Numbered from the stretch's first letter, positions 1-8,552 are shown. The stretch: 64,000 nt of DNA from Mycobacteroides immunogenum (GCF_001605725.1 NZ_CP011530.1:3968001-4032000), one strand, 5' to 3'. Notes: generated from the sequence alone by a model not told the origin. Translations and numbers: made by a program.

Positions 1-958
1 TGCCGACCTTGACCAGAGTGAGTCCTTGCCCGCCGTCGGTCTTGGCCTCGGCGCAGTTGGCCGCGGGCACCAGAAACACCGTCGCTCCAGCGTCTTTGGC
101 GGCAAACATCTTGTGCGTGATACCGCCGATGGGTCCCACCTTGCCGTCGGCGTCGATGGTTCCCGTTCCGGCGACGAACTTTCCGCCATCCAGCTCACCG
201 GGTGTCAGCTTGTCCACCACCGCGAGACTGAACATCAGGCCCGCGGAGGGTCCGCCGATATTGGCCAGATTGAAGGTGATGCTGAACGGCGCCCACGGCG
301 CCTGCACCACACCGACGCCCAGGAATCCGTAATCGCGATCCCCGTTCTTACCCAGGGTGATCTTCACCGTCCCGTTGGGCGCATTCTTGCGCTTGTAATC
401 GAGTGTCACCTCATCACCCGGCTTGGTCGCCTTGAGCAGTCCGGTGAATTCCTCCAATGTCGCCACCGGGTGCCCGTTGACGGCGGTGATGGCATCGTTC
501 TCCTGCAGCTTGCCCTTGGACGGCCCGTCATCGCTGATCGTCAGCACGGTCACCGCGGTGGGGTACTTGAGGTACGCGAGGGCCGCGAACTCCGCACTCT
601 CCTCCGACTTCTTGAACTCGAGGTCGTTCTCCTTGTCCACCTGGTCCTTGGACCGATTCGGTGGATAGACCACGTCCCGCGGCACCAGCTGCTCGCTCCC
701 GCTGGCCCACAGTCGCAGCGCATCAGCCAAGGTCAGCCCGTCCCGCTGCGAGACTGTCGTCATATTGAGGTGACCCGACACCGGATCGACCTTGGTGCCC
801 TTGATATCCACCACCTCTTTGCCCTCGACCTGCCCGAGGGTGTTGAAGGTGGGGCCCGGGCCCAGCGACACGAACGGCACGGTGATCACCGACATCAACA
901 ACCCGAAGGCGACAATCGAGATCAGCGCGACCAGCAACGTCGCAACGCGGCGATTCAT
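1..958 (-). CDS. Lon-like PDZ domain protease (YlbL / Rv3194c type), cut by the window edge
   Basis: Reading leftward from an ATG at 958, the frame stays open to base 1, so about 319 residues are visible and the C-terminus is missing. Residues about 7-31 form one N-terminal membrane anchor. A PDZ domain follows (about 125-205, including an ITAVNGHPV segment). A Lon/S16-like domain comes next, with GGPSAG (Ser about 238) and GGITHK (Lys about 283) matching the Ser-Lys dyad of Lon proteases. This is the layout of YlbL-family envelope proteases. The active site is thus expected outside the membrane. The next gene on the right is divergent. The family call is strong; the substrate is unknown. Confidence 0.9.
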   Translation of the reverse strand, partial: MNRRVATLLVALISIVAFGLLMSVITVPFVSLGPGPTFNTLGQVEGKEVVDIKGTKVDPVSGHLNMTTVSQRDGLTLADALRLWASGSEQLVPRDVVYPPNRSKDQVDKENDLEFKKSEESAEFAALAYLKYPTAVTVLTISDDGPSKGKLQENDAITAVNGHPVATLEEFTGLLKATKPGDEVTLDYKRKNAPNGTVKITLGKNGDRDYGFLGVGVVQAPWAPFSITFNLANIGGPSAGLMFSLAVVDKLTPGELDGGKFVAGTGTIDADGKVGPIGGITHKMFAAKDAGATVFLVPAANCAEAKTDGGQGLTLVKVG

Positions 959-1019
959 GCCTGCACCCTATGGCAACCGGTCATCGGCGCCCCGCCGTAG
1001 TCTCTGAGATGGAGGTTCG

Positions 1020-1436
1020 ATGAGCGAGCAAGCCCCTGTCCTGCTGTACGACGGCGTATGCGCGCTGTGCAATGGCGCCGTCAAGAAGATCCTGCGCGAC
1101 GACAAAGTCGGGACGATGCGGTTCGCCGCACTCGACAGCGAGTACGGCACCCAGGTGATCGAGCGGCATCCCGAGCTCGCCGGCGTCGACTCCTTCGTGA
1201 TCGTCGACAATCCGGGCGGCCCCGACGAGCGGACGCACGTCCGCTCCGACGCGGTGCTCCGGGTCATCGACTATCTGGGTGGAGCCCGGCGCGCCTCCCT
1301 CATCGCACTGCTGGTTCCGCGCCCGATTCGCGACGGCCTGTACCGGGTGGTGGCGCGTATCCGGTACCGGGTGTTCGGCCGCTATGACACCTGCCCGCTG
1401 CCTCCTCCCGAAGTTCGGGCACGCTTCCTGGCCTGA
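1020..1436 (+). CDS. DCC-family thiol-disulfide oxidoreductase-like protein (DUF393)
   Basis: This is a 138-residue soluble protein. Near the N-terminus it has the DxxCxxC signature of the DCC family (Asp11, Cys14, Cys17, inside YDGVCALC), followed by a thioredoxin-like region and a basic C-terminal tail. A GGAGG ribosome site at 1011-1015 supports the ATG at 1020. The family is predicted to carry out thiol redox chemistry, but no substrate is established. The gene stands alone between the divergent PDZ protease and the metalloprotease-like gene. As I recall the M. tuberculosis order it has no counterpart at this position, so it is probably a lineage-specific insertion. Confidence 0.85.
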   Translation: MSEQAPVLLYDGVCALCNGAVKKILRDDKVGTMRFAALDSEYGTQVIERHPELAGVDSFVIVDNPGGPDERTHVRSDAVLRVIDYLGGARRASLIALLVPRPIRDGLYRVVARIRYRVFGRYDTCPLPPPEVRARFLA

Positions 1437-1516
1437 ACCAGGCAAAAACAGGGTGCGTTGCGCCGATTACGCCGTCAGCGTGATCCAGCCGCCTCCACCA
1501 GCGGTACCGTGGAGAT

Positions 1517-2878
1517 ATGGCCGACCTACCCTTTGGATTCGCTGCTGGCGACGACCCCGACCGCGAGCGGGGCGATGCCGGTCGCGGCTCGTCGGGCTCA
1601 GGTTCGTCGGGCGCAGACCCCTTCGGCTTCGGATCTGGCGGATTCAATCCCGCCGATCTGGGCCAGATCTTCACGCAGCTGGGCCAAATGTTCAGCGGCG
1701 CTGCCGCCACCGCGTCCAGCGGCCAGCCGACGGGCCCGGTCAACTACGACATCGCCCGGCAACTGGCCTCGAGTTCAATCGGTTTCGTCGCCCCCATCAC
1801 CGAGAGCACCACATCGGCCATCGCTGACGCGGTGCATCTGGCCGACACCTGGCTCGACGGCGCCACCGCGTTGCCGGCCGGCGCCACCCGCACTGCGGCC
1901 TGGACGGCGACCGACTGGGTGGACAACACCCTGGAGAACTGGAAGCGATTGGTGGACCCGGTCGCCGAACAGATCTCGGGCATGTGGGCGGCGAACCTGC
2001 CGGAGGAAGCACAGGGCATGGCCGGTCCACTGCTGGGCATGATGACCCAGATGGGCGGCATGGCCTTCGGATCGCAGCTCGGCCAGGCCCTCGGGCAACT
2101 TTCCCGAGAGGTGTTGACCTCCACAGATATCGGGCTGCCGCTGGGCCCCAAGGGCACTGCCGCGCTGCTGCCCGCCGCAATCGAGGCGTTCTCGGAGGGC
2201 CTGGAGCAGTCCAAGAGCGAGATCATGACGTTCCTGGCCGCCCGGGAGGCCGCGCACCATCGGCTGTTCAGCGGCGTGGGCTGGCTGACCATCCGGCTGA
2301 TGGACACCGTCGAGCAGTACGCCAAGGGCATCTCGATCGACATGAGCGCCATCGAAGAAGCCGCCCGCGGTTTCAATCCCGCCTCGATGGGCGACCCGTC
2401 CGAGATGGAACAGATTCTGTCCCAAGGCATTTTCGAGCCGAAGACCACACCGCAGCAGCAGCAGGCGCTGGAGCGGCTGGAAACGCTGCTTGCTTTGGCC
2501 GAGGGCTGGGTGCAGACCGTGGTGACCGATGCCCTCGGCGACCGCATTCCGGCGACGGCGGCCCTCAGCGAGACGCTGCGCCGCCGCCGCGCCACCGGCG
2601 GCCCGGCCGAACAGACTTTCGCCACCCTGGTGGGCTTGGAGCTGCGTCCGCGCAAACTGCGCGAGGCCGCCGAGCTGTGGCGCAGGCTGACCGACGCCGT
2701 CGGAGTCGACAAGCGTGACGCCGTCTGGGCCCATCCGGACCTGATGCCCGACGCCGGCGATCTGGACAATCCGGCGGCGTTCATCGACCGGATTGTCGGC
2801 GGTGACACCGACGCGATCGACGACCCGATCGCGCAGATCGAGAAGCTCGATCCGGGCACGCCGCCGACGGAAGACTGA
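1517..2878 (+). CDS. Zinc-dependent metalloprotease-like protein (DUF2342 / Rv3195 type)
   Basis: The 453-residue product has a Gly/Ser-rich, low-complexity start (about 1-55), then a long, mostly helical domain. The segment REAAHHRLF (about residue 245) contains the paired histidines typical of the actinobacterial putative hydrolase family that includes Rv3195. A second conserved stretch follows in the C-terminal third (RKLREAAELWRRLTDAVGVDKRDAVWAH, 2650-2733), common to this family. No signal peptide or membrane segment is visible. Family membership is clear from the overall sequence; peptidase activity is inferred from the family name only. It is followed codirectionally by the Rv3196-like gene. 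Confidence 0.8.
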   Translation: MADLPFGFAAGDDPDRERGDAGRGSSGSGSSGADPFGFGSGGFNPADLGQIFTQLGQMFSGAAATASSGQPTGPVNYDIARQLASSSIGFVAPITESTTSAIADAVHLADTWLDGATALPAGATRTAAWTATDWVDNTLENWKRLVDPVAEQISGMWAANLPEEAQGMAGPLLGMMTQMGGMAFGSQLGQALGQLSREVLTSTDIGLPLGPKGTAALLPAAIEAFSEGLEQSKSEIMTFLAAREAAHHRLFSGVGWLTIRLMDTVEQYAKGISIDMSAIEEAARGFNPASMGDPSEMEQILSQGIFEPKTTPQQQQALERLETLLALAEGWVQTVVTDALGDRIPATAALSETLRRRRATGGPAEQTFATLVGLELRPRKLREAAELWRRLTDAVGVDKRDAVWAHPDLMPDAGDLDNPAAFIDRIVGGDTDAIDDPIAQIEKLDPGTPPTED

Positions 2879-2983
2879 GAAACCCGCCGCGCCACCGTAA
2901 AGCGCTGGTCAGCCGCCGAATCGGGCTGTGGATAAACGGCTTTCGGCGGCTCCTCACGCACGCCCGATATGCCACAGTGGGCC

Positions 2984-3847
2984 ATGTCCAGCGAGCCGAC
3001 GTTCACCCTCGACCCGGCTCGTCCCGTGCTGCCCCGGCCTGACAACGGGATCCAGATCGGCTGGATGCCCCGCCATGCCGTGATAGTGCGCCCCTCACCG
3101 GCCGCACCCGCCCACGCGGTGCGGCAGCTGCTGACCTCACTGAGCGATGAACTCACCTGGGGGCAGATCCTTAAACTGCAGTGTGTCAAGGATTTTCGCG
3201 ATATCGACGACATCCGTTCGCTCCTCGACGAGTTGATCGACACAGGCGCCATCATCCGCCGCACCCGACCCGCCGAACCCGCATCGCCGGTAGTGCGGGT
3301 CATCGGCCGCGGCCCGCTGTCCGACGGTCTGGTCGCCGCCCTGCGGCATACCTCGGCGCGCGTTCAGCACTGCACCCACCCCACGCATGGAAAGTCTTGG
3401 CAATACGTCGATTTGGCGATACTGGCCGACGACCTGATCGCCGATACCCGGGTGCTGCGCATGCTGAACGATGCCGATGTGCCGCACCTGTCCGTCCGTG
3501 CCCGCGACGGCACCGGCCTGATCGGACCCATGGTGCTGCCGGGCATCACCAGTTGTCTGGAATGCGCCGACCGCCATCGGCACGACCGCGACGAACAGTG
3601 GCCCGCCGTCGCGGCTCAGCTGACCGGGAGCGTGGGCATCGCCGCACCGGCCACGGTATTGGGCACCGTCGCGATAGCGCTGGCACAGATCGATCGGGTG
3701 TTGTCGGCGATGCGGGGACGGGCGCCCGGGCCGCTCGTGACGCTCAACGCGACACTGGAACTCGACCTCGCGACCCACGCGCTGACCGCACGTCATTGGA
3801 CCGCTCACCCGCTGTGTCCGTGCGGCGCCTACCTCACCGAAAGTTGA
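2984..3847 (+). CDS. E1-like / TOMM cyclodehydratase-domain protein (Rv3196 type)
   Basis: This product of about 287 residues has an N-terminal winged-helix-like part that resembles leader-peptide-binding domains. A Rossmann-like part follows (VRVIGRGPLSDGL). The segment CLECADRHRHDRDEQWP and the late Cys pair HPLCPCGAY form the CxxC/CxC zinc site seen in cyclodehydratase-type E1-like proteins. I prefer the ATG at 2984 (MSSEPTFT); an in-frame ATG at 2969 would add five residues. No precursor peptide or YcaO partner is visible nearby, so a role in peptide cyclisation is only a family-based guess. It lies codirectionally before the ABC1 genes. Confidence 0.65.
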   Translation: MSSEPTFTLDPARPVLPRPDNGIQIGWMPRHAVIVRPSPAAPAHAVRQLLTSLSDELTWGQILKLQCVKDFRDIDDIRSLLDELIDTGAIIRRTRPAEPASPVVRVIGRGPLSDGLVAALRHTSARVQHCTHPTHGKSWQYVDLAILADDLIADTRVLRMLNDADVPHLSVRARDGTGLIGPMVLPGITSCLECADRHRHDRDEQWPAVAAQLTGSVGIAAPATVLGTVAIALAQIDRVLSAMRGRAPGPLVTLNATLELDLATHALTARHWTAHPLCPCGAYLTES

Positions 3848-3861
3848 CGAACCACCACTTT

Positions 3862-3890
3862 TTGTTAACTTCATCACGAGCGGGCATGAT
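3862..3890 (+). promoter_or_regulatory. Probable leaderless promoter of the first ABC1 gene
   Basis: An AT-rich patch (TTTTTG) leads into TTGTTA at 3862-3867. A 17-nt spacer and CATGAT at 3885-3890 follow, with the ATG at 3897 only six bases further on. The GGCATGATGT block recurs in front of the second ABC1 copy. This spacing suggests transcription that starts at or next to the start codon. The call rests on pattern only. Confidence 0.4.
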
Positions 3891-3896
3891 GTGCGC

Positions 3897-5246
3897 ATGG
3901 CAGAGATTCGTCGTGGCCGCGCCGCGCGCGCCGCAAAACTCGCTTCGCTTCCGGCTGGAATCGCGGGGCGTGCCGCACTCGGCGTCGGCAAACGCCTGGC
4001 CGGGAAGTCCAAAGACGAAGTCAACGCCGAACTTGTCGAGAAGGCCGCCGAACAGCTGTTCCAGGTGCTCGGCGAGCTCAAGGGCGCGGCCATGAAGATC
4101 GGCCAAATGCTCTCGGTCATGGAAGCAGCCATTCCGCCCGAGTTCGGCGAGCCCTACCGCGAAGCGCTGACCAAGCTGCAAAGCGACGCCCCGCCGCTGC
4201 CCGCCGACAAGGTCCACCGCGTCCTCGACGCCCAACTGGGCACCAAATGGCGTGAACGCTTCCAGTCCTTCGACGACAAGCCCGTCGCCTCGGCCAGCAT
4301 CGGCCAGGTACACAAGGCGGTCTGGAAGGACGGCCGCGTCGTCGCGGTCAAGGTGCAGTACCCGGGCGCCGACGAGGCGGTGCGCTCCGACCTCAAGACC
4401 ATTCAGCGCCTCTCCTCTTTGTTCAAACAGGTGGCTCCGGGTGCCGACATCAAGGGCATCGTCGATGAGCTCATCGAGCGCACCGAGGAAGAACTCGACT
4501 ACCGCATCGAGGCCACCAACCAGCGCACCTTCGTCAAGGCCTTCAAGGATGACCCCGAGTTCTACGTGCCCTCGGTCATCGCCTCCTCCCCCAAGGTGAT
4601 CATCACCGAATGGATGCAGGGCCGGAAGCTCTCGGAGATCATCGCCAGCGGGACCGAGGAAGAGCGCAGTAAATGCGCTCATTTCCTGCTGGAGTTCAGC
4701 ATCAGCTCGCCCTACCGCTGCGGACTGCTGCACGCCGATACCCACCCCGGGAACTTCATGCTGTTGGAGGACGGCCGGTTCGGCGTCATGGACTTCGGCG
4801 CCTGCGCCTCGCACGAGGGCGGCCTGCCCGCGGGCTTCGGACCGATCCTGCGTCTGGCCCGCGACGAGAAGTGGGAAGAGCTGACCGAGGTGCTGCGCTC
4901 GGAGGGCTTCATCCCGCCGAGCGCGACCTCGGTGTCTCACGAGGAGGTCAACTCCTACCTTGAGCCGTACATCGAGCCGCTCAATTACGACACCTTCCAC
5001 TTCAGCCGCAAGTGGCTGCAGCGGCTCACCGCCAAGGCCACCGATTTCCGCAGCGAAGAGTTCCTCGAGTCGTTCAAGACCAGTCGCCAGATGAATCTGC
5101 CGCCGAACTATCTGATGTTCTTCCGGGTGCTGGGCGGCCTGATCGGTATCGCCGCGCAGCTCGACGCCCCGGTGGACTACGCCGCCATCATCGACAAGTG
5201 GGTTCCCGGTTTCCACGAAGACAGCAAGGCTCCGGCCGAGGCGTAA
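3897..5246 (+). CDS. ABC1/UbiB-family atypical kinase, copy 1 (Rv3197 type)
   Basis: The 449-residue product carries the ABC1 hallmarks: a KxGQ motif (MKIGQMLS, about residue 65), an Ala-rich nucleotide loop (ASIGQVH), the Lys strand (VAVKVQYPG), a His-Ala-Asp catalytic stretch (LLHADTHPGNF) and the metal-binding DFGA. No transmembrane helix is evident. The ATG at 3897 is chosen because MAEIRRG is shared with the neighbouring paralogue; a GTG at 3891 would add two residues. UbiB-like proteins are ATP-binding kinases/ATPases linked to isoprenoid lipid pathways. The M. tuberculosis homologue sits beside whiB7 and has been linked to macrolide response. It is the first of three tandem copies. Confidence 0.9.
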   Translation: MAEIRRGRAARAAKLASLPAGIAGRAALGVGKRLAGKSKDEVNAELVEKAAEQLFQVLGELKGAAMKIGQMLSVMEAAIPPEFGEPYREALTKLQSDAPPLPADKVHRVLDAQLGTKWRERFQSFDDKPVASASIGQVHKAVWKDGRVVAVKVQYPGADEAVRSDLKTIQRLSSLFKQVAPGADIKGIVDELIERTEEELDYRIEATNQRTFVKAFKDDPEFYVPSVIASSPKVIITEWMQGRKLSEIIASGTEEERSKCAHFLLEFSISSPYRCGLLHADTHPGNFMLLEDGRFGVMDFGACASHEGGLPAGFGPILRLARDEKWEELTEVLRSEGFIPPSATSVSHEEVNSYLEPYIEPLNYDTFHFSRKWLQRLTAKATDFRSEEFLESFKTSRQMNLPPNYLMFFRVLGGLIGIAAQLDAPVDYAAIIDKWVPGFHEDSKAPAEA

Positions 5247-5265
5247 CCCAAAAGGAAAACCTGCG

Positions 5266-5295
5266 TTGTCAGAATTACGCCGCCCCCGGCATGAT
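5266..5295 (+). promoter_or_regulatory. Probable leaderless promoter of the second ABC1 gene
   Basis: TTGTCA (5266-5271), an 18-nt spacer and CATGAT (5290-5295) precede the ATG at 5303 by seven bases. The GGCATGATGT block matches the one ahead of copy 1, so the promoter seems to have been duplicated with the gene. The call rests on pattern only. Confidence 0.4.
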
Positions 5296-5302
5296 GTAGC
5301 GC

Positions 5303-6634
5303 ATGGCTGAGATTCGTCGTGGCCGCGCCGCGCGCGCCGCAAAACTCGCGTCACTTCCGGCAGGTATCGCCGGTCGTGCCGCACTCGGCGTCGGAAAACG
5401 GCTGACCGGCAAGTCCAAAGACGAAGTCAACGCCGAGATGATGGAGAAGGCCGCCGAACAGCTGTTCCAGGTACTCGGCGAGCTCAAGGGCGCGGCCATG
5501 AAACTCGGCCAGGCACTCTCTGTGTTCGAAGCAGCCATTCCCCCTGCCTTCGCAGAGCCCTTCCGCGAGGCCCTGACCAAGCTGCAAAGCGACGCTCCGC
5601 CGCTGCCCGCCGACAAGGTGCACCGCGTCCTCGACGCCCAACTGGGTACCAAATGGCGGGAACGCTTCCAGTCCTTCGACGACAAGCCCGTCGCCTCGGC
5701 CAGCATCGGTCAGGTGCATCGCGCCGTGTGGAGCGACGGGCGTACGGTCGCGGTGAAAGTGCAGTACCCGGGTGCCGACGAGGCGGTGCGCTCCGACCTC
5801 AAAACCATGCAGCGACTCTCGTCGTTGTTCAAGCAGATCGTGCCCGGCGCCGATGTCAAAAGCATCATCGATGAGCTCATCGAGCGCACCGAGGAAGAAC
5901 TCGACTACCGCATCGAGGCCACCAATCAGCGCGCCTTCGCCAAGGCCTTCAAGGGCGACCCCGAGTTCTATGTGTCGCCGGTCGTCGCCTCGGCCCCCAA
6001 GGTCGTCATCAGCGAGTGGATGCAGGGACGAAAGCTCTCCGAAATCATCAGCAGTGGAACAGAAGACGAGCGAAACGAATGCGGGCGCCTGCTGCTGAAA
6101 TTCACCGTCAGCTCGCCATACCGCTGCGGGCTGCTGCACGCCGACACCCACCCCGGAAACTTCATGCTGCTGCCGGACGGGCGCTTGGGCGTGATGGACT
6201 TCGGCGCCTGCGCCACCCATGAGGGCGGATTCCCACCCAACCTGGGACCGATCTGGCGCCTGGAACGTGACGGAATGTGGGATGAACTGATACCCCTCAT
6301 GCGCGAGGAAGGTTTCATCCCACCGCGCACCGACGTGTCCCCCGAGGAAATCGACGACTATCTCAAGCCGTTCATCGATCCGCTGAAGTCCGACGAGTTC
6401 CACTTCACCCGGAAATGGATGCAGCGCGTTGCCGCGAAATCCAGCGATCTGCGCGGCGCTCAATTCCAAACCGGGCGGCACCTCGACCTGCCTCCCGTGT
6501 ACCTCATGATGTTCCGGGTGCTCGGCAGCCTGTCCGGCATTCTGGCCCAACTCGACGCGACAGTCCCGTATGCGCGAATCATCGGCGACTGGGTTCCCGG
6601 CTTCCGCGAGGACGAGCCCGTCGCCGCCAGCTAG
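5303..6634 (+). CDS. ABC1/UbiB-family atypical kinase, copy 2
   Basis: The 443-residue product is very close to copy 1. It keeps KxGQ (MKLGQALS), ASIGQVH, VAVKVQYPG, LLHADTHPGNF and DFGA, so all signature residues are intact and it should be as active as its neighbour. Most differences lie in the C-terminal third, where it is slightly shorter, losing residues around the LRGAQFQ region. It has its own promoter-like block 56 bases downstream of copy 1. It could be a functional backup or a copy with altered regulation. Confidence 0.9.
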   Translation: MAEIRRGRAARAAKLASLPAGIAGRAALGVGKRLTGKSKDEVNAEMMEKAAEQLFQVLGELKGAAMKLGQALSVFEAAIPPAFAEPFREALTKLQSDAPPLPADKVHRVLDAQLGTKWRERFQSFDDKPVASASIGQVHRAVWSDGRTVAVKVQYPGADEAVRSDLKTMQRLSSLFKQIVPGADVKSIIDELIERTEEELDYRIEATNQRAFAKAFKGDPEFYVSPVVASAPKVVISEWMQGRKLSEIISSGTEDERNECGRLLLKFTVSSPYRCGLLHADTHPGNFMLLPDGRLGVMDFGACATHEGGFPPNLGPIWRLERDGMWDELIPLMREEGFIPPRTDVSPEEIDDYLKPFIDPLKSDEFHFTRKWMQRVAAKSSDLRGAQFQTGRHLDLPPVYLMMFRVLGSLSGILAQLDATVPYARIIGDWVPGFREDEPVAAS

Positions 6635-6697
6635 CAACAGCTAGCATTCCGACAAGACGTGGGGGCAACGACGCCACACGGAAGGATATGAGGTGAC

Positions 6698-8047
6698 ATG
6701 GCAGATATTCGCCGCGGCGGACTCAGCCGGATGACCAAGCTGGCAAGCCTGCCCGCCGGGATGGCGGGGCGCGCGGTCCTGGGAGTTGGCAAACGGCTGA
6801 CCGGGACCTCCGCCGACGAGGTCAATGCCGAGCTCTTGGAGAAGGCTGCCGACGAGCTGTTCAAGGTGCTCGGCGAGCTCAAGGGCGGCGCCATGAAAGT
6901 CGGACAGGCGCTGTCGGTGATGGAAGCCGCGATACCGCCCCAGTTCGCCGATCCGTTCCGTGAGGCGCTGGTCAAGCTGCAGAGTGAGGCCCCACCGTTG
7001 CCCGCGGCCAAGGTGCATCGCGTACTCGACGCCCAGCTCGGCACCAAATGGCGCGATCGCTTCCAGTCCTTCGACGACACTCCCGTCGCCTCCGCGAGCA
7101 TCGGCCAGGTGCACAAGGGCGTGTGGAAAGACGGCCGCGAGGTGGCCGTGAAGATCCAGTACCCCGGTGCCGACGACGCGTTGCGTGCGGATCTCAAGCT
7201 CATCGCACGGATGACGCCGTTGGCCAAACAGATTGCCCCCAAAGCAGATATCGACAGGCTCGTGGCCGAGATCAGCGACCGCATCGAAGCCGAGCTGGAC
7301 TATCGCCTGGAGGCCTCCAACCAGCGCGCGTTCGCGAAGGCTTTCGCCAACGATCCGAATTTCTTTGTGCCCGCGGTCGTCGCGAGCGCGCCCAAGGTCA
7401 TCATCTCCGAGTGGATGGAAGGGCGACGGCTTTCGAAAATCATCGCCGAAGGCACCCGCGAGCAGCGTGATTCCGCGGGTGCGCTGATGCTCGAATTCAC
7501 GGTGAAATCACCGGAGAGCGTGGGTCTGGTGCATGCCGATCCGCATCCGGGAAACTTCATGCTGCTGCCCGACGGACGTTTCGGCATCATCGATTTCGGC
7601 GCGGTCTCCGAGCATGCGGGCGGCATCCCGCCGGAGTTCGGCGAGGTGCTGTGCTGGGCGCGAGATGAACAGTGGGATCAGGTGATCCGGCTGATCAAGC
7701 AGCTCGGATTCATGCCACCGGAGGTCGAGCTGTCCGGAGATCGGGTGATGGATTACATCAGACCACTCTGGCCCTATGTCGATCCGCTGCGCTCGGGCGA
7801 ATTCCACTTCACCCGCGAATGGTTCCAGCGGGCCGCGGTGGCATCCACGGATCTGTTGGACGAAGGATTCGCGGACCGGTTCAAGTTGGCACGGCAGATG
7901 ACGGTGCCGCCCGGTTACGTGATGCTGTTGCGCACACTCGGCGGAATGATCGGGGTTCTGGTGCAACTCGATGCGCACGTGAACTACGCGGCGATCGCCG
8001 AAGAATGGATGCCGGGGTTCTTCGCGCCCAACACGAAGCCCGCCTAA
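6698..8047 (+). CDS. ABC1/UbiB-family atypical kinase, copy 3
   Basis: This is the third paralogue, 449 residues, more divergent than copies 1 and 2 but with an intact KxGQ (MKVGQALS), ASIGQVH, VAVKIQYPG and DFGA. Its catalytic stretch reads LVHADPHPGNF, the usual ABC1 form, whereas copies 1 and 2 have DTHPGN. Upstream, GGAAGG and GAGGTGAC precede the ATG, so unlike copies 1 and 2 it appears to be translated from a leadered message. It converges on whiB7 across a strong terminator. It could be the ancestral orthologue of Rv3197; a tree would settle this. Confidence 0.88.
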   Translation: MADIRRGGLSRMTKLASLPAGMAGRAVLGVGKRLTGTSADEVNAELLEKAADELFKVLGELKGGAMKVGQALSVMEAAIPPQFADPFREALVKLQSEAPPLPAAKVHRVLDAQLGTKWRDRFQSFDDTPVASASIGQVHKGVWKDGREVAVKIQYPGADDALRADLKLIARMTPLAKQIAPKADIDRLVAEISDRIEAELDYRLEASNQRAFAKAFANDPNFFVPAVVASAPKVIISEWMEGRRLSKIIAEGTREQRDSAGALMLEFTVKSPESVGLVHADPHPGNFMLLPDGRFGIIDFGAVSEHAGGIPPEFGEVLCWARDEQWDQVIRLIKQLGFMPPEVELSGDRVMDYIRPLWPYVDPLRSGEFHFTREWFQRAAVASTDLLDEGFADRFKLARQMTVPPGYVMLLRTLGGMIGVLVQLDAHVNYAAIAEEWMPGFFAPNTKPA

Positions 8048-8050
8048 ACG

Positions 8051-8088
8051 CATTGCTCCCCATCGCCTGATGACGATGGGGAGCAATG
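8051..8088. terminator. Bidirectional hairpin terminator between ABC1 copy 3 and whiB7
   Basis: A perfect 15-bp inverted repeat (8051-8065 with 8074-8088; arms CATTGCTCCCCATCG and its complement) has an 8-nt loop. It sits between two convergent genes, directly after the ABC1 stop and 32 bases beyond the whiB7 stop. The tail is poor in T, as is usual in mycobacteria. Confidence 0.8.
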
Positions 8089-8120
8089 GTTATCCAGCCC
8101 TGCGACCTTGATGCGCCGCG

Positions 8121-8417
8121 TCATGCCGCGGCGGTGTCGGCGTCAGGCAGCGGGTTCTTGCGCGGACGCCCACGCGGCCGCTTGCGCGCCACGATGGCAC
8201 CCTGCTCCAGGATCTCGCCACCCCAGACGCCCCACGGCTCCGCACGGTCCAGCGCAGCGGCCAGGCACTGCGACCGGATCGGGCAGTCCACGCACAGCGC
8301 CTTGGCCCGCTCCAGGTCGGCGGGGCTTTCCGCGAACCACAGGTCCGCGTCCGCGACGTGGCACGGCAGCGCGAGTCTTCGGGCCTCCACTTCGACGGTC
8401 ATCATGTGTCCGTTCAC
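8121..8417 (-). CDS. whiB7: WhiB7, redox-sensing regulator of intrinsic antibiotic resistance
   Basis: This 98-residue Wbl protein has four iron-sulfur cluster cysteines (Cys19, Cys42, Cys45, Cys51). It also has the EPWGVWGGE turn that contacts sigma factor A, and a C-terminal AT-hook, RPRGRPRK (about 80-87), which is specific to WhiB7. The family activates resistance genes from promoters with an AT-rich element next to the -35, and activates its own gene. The frame starts at GTG 8417 behind an AGAGGAA site; ATG codons at 8405 and 8402 are alternatives. A leader of about 430 nt with a uORF controls it. Next to ABC1 genes this matches the Rv3197-whiB7 arrangement. Confidence 0.95.
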   Translation of the reverse strand: MNGHMMTVEVEARRLALPCHVADADLWFAESPADLERAKALCVDCPIRSQCLAAALDRAEPWGVWGGEILEQGAIVARKRPRGRPRKNPLPDADTAAA

Positions 8418-8490
8418 CTGCTTCCTCTTCGGTTCCTCGTAAAACTGTTGGTCTCGTATCGGTGTCTTATCGATCGAGATCCGGAACCAC

Positions 8491-8552
8491 GTTTGAGGTT
8501 GTGAGGCTCAAACAAATGTGGCCACGGATCCCGGTGGTGTCGGGTCCGTGGC
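8491..8552 (-). promoter_or_regulatory. Attenuator-like hairpins in the whiB7 leader
   Basis: On the minus strand, 24 bases after the uORF stop, a strong stem forms from 8552-8545 with 8528-8521, extended by four more pairs across a one-base bulge. It is followed by CACATTTGTTTGAG, a T-containing tail. A second stem, GTTTGAG with CTCAAAC (8491-8497 and 8507-8513), overlaps that tail. This is the layout of a transcriptional attenuator controlled by translation of an upstream ORF, as described for mycobacterial whiB7. The folding here is judged by eye only. Confidence 0.65.

Larger units (their letters stand above)
3897..8047 (+). repeat. Tandem triplication of an ABC1-family gene
   Basis: Three complete paralogues lie head to tail (3897-5246, 5303-6634, 6698-8047). 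Copies 1 and 2 are nearly identical over the first 280 codons, with shared runs at DNA level (for example around 3930-4110 and 5336-5520). Copy 3 is more divergent. The promoter-like block just before the ATG is also shared by copies 1 and 2. This points to a recent duplication of copy 1/2 and an older split of copy 3. Confidence 0.9.

Noticed and set aside
26..1000. Long plus-strand frame at the left edge
   Set aside because: It is the antisense shadow of the PDZ protease, whose signal anchor, PDZ and Ser-Lys motifs are clear on the minus strand.
1744..3303. 519-codon minus-strand frame across the metalloprotease-like gene
   Set aside because: Ser/Arg-rich antisense translation typical of a shadow; it crosses two well-supported plus-strand genes.
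3834..5384. 516-codon minus-strand frame opposite ABC1 copy 1
   Set aside because: Shadow; the same antisense frame recurs opposite copies 2 and 3 simply because the genes are duplicated.
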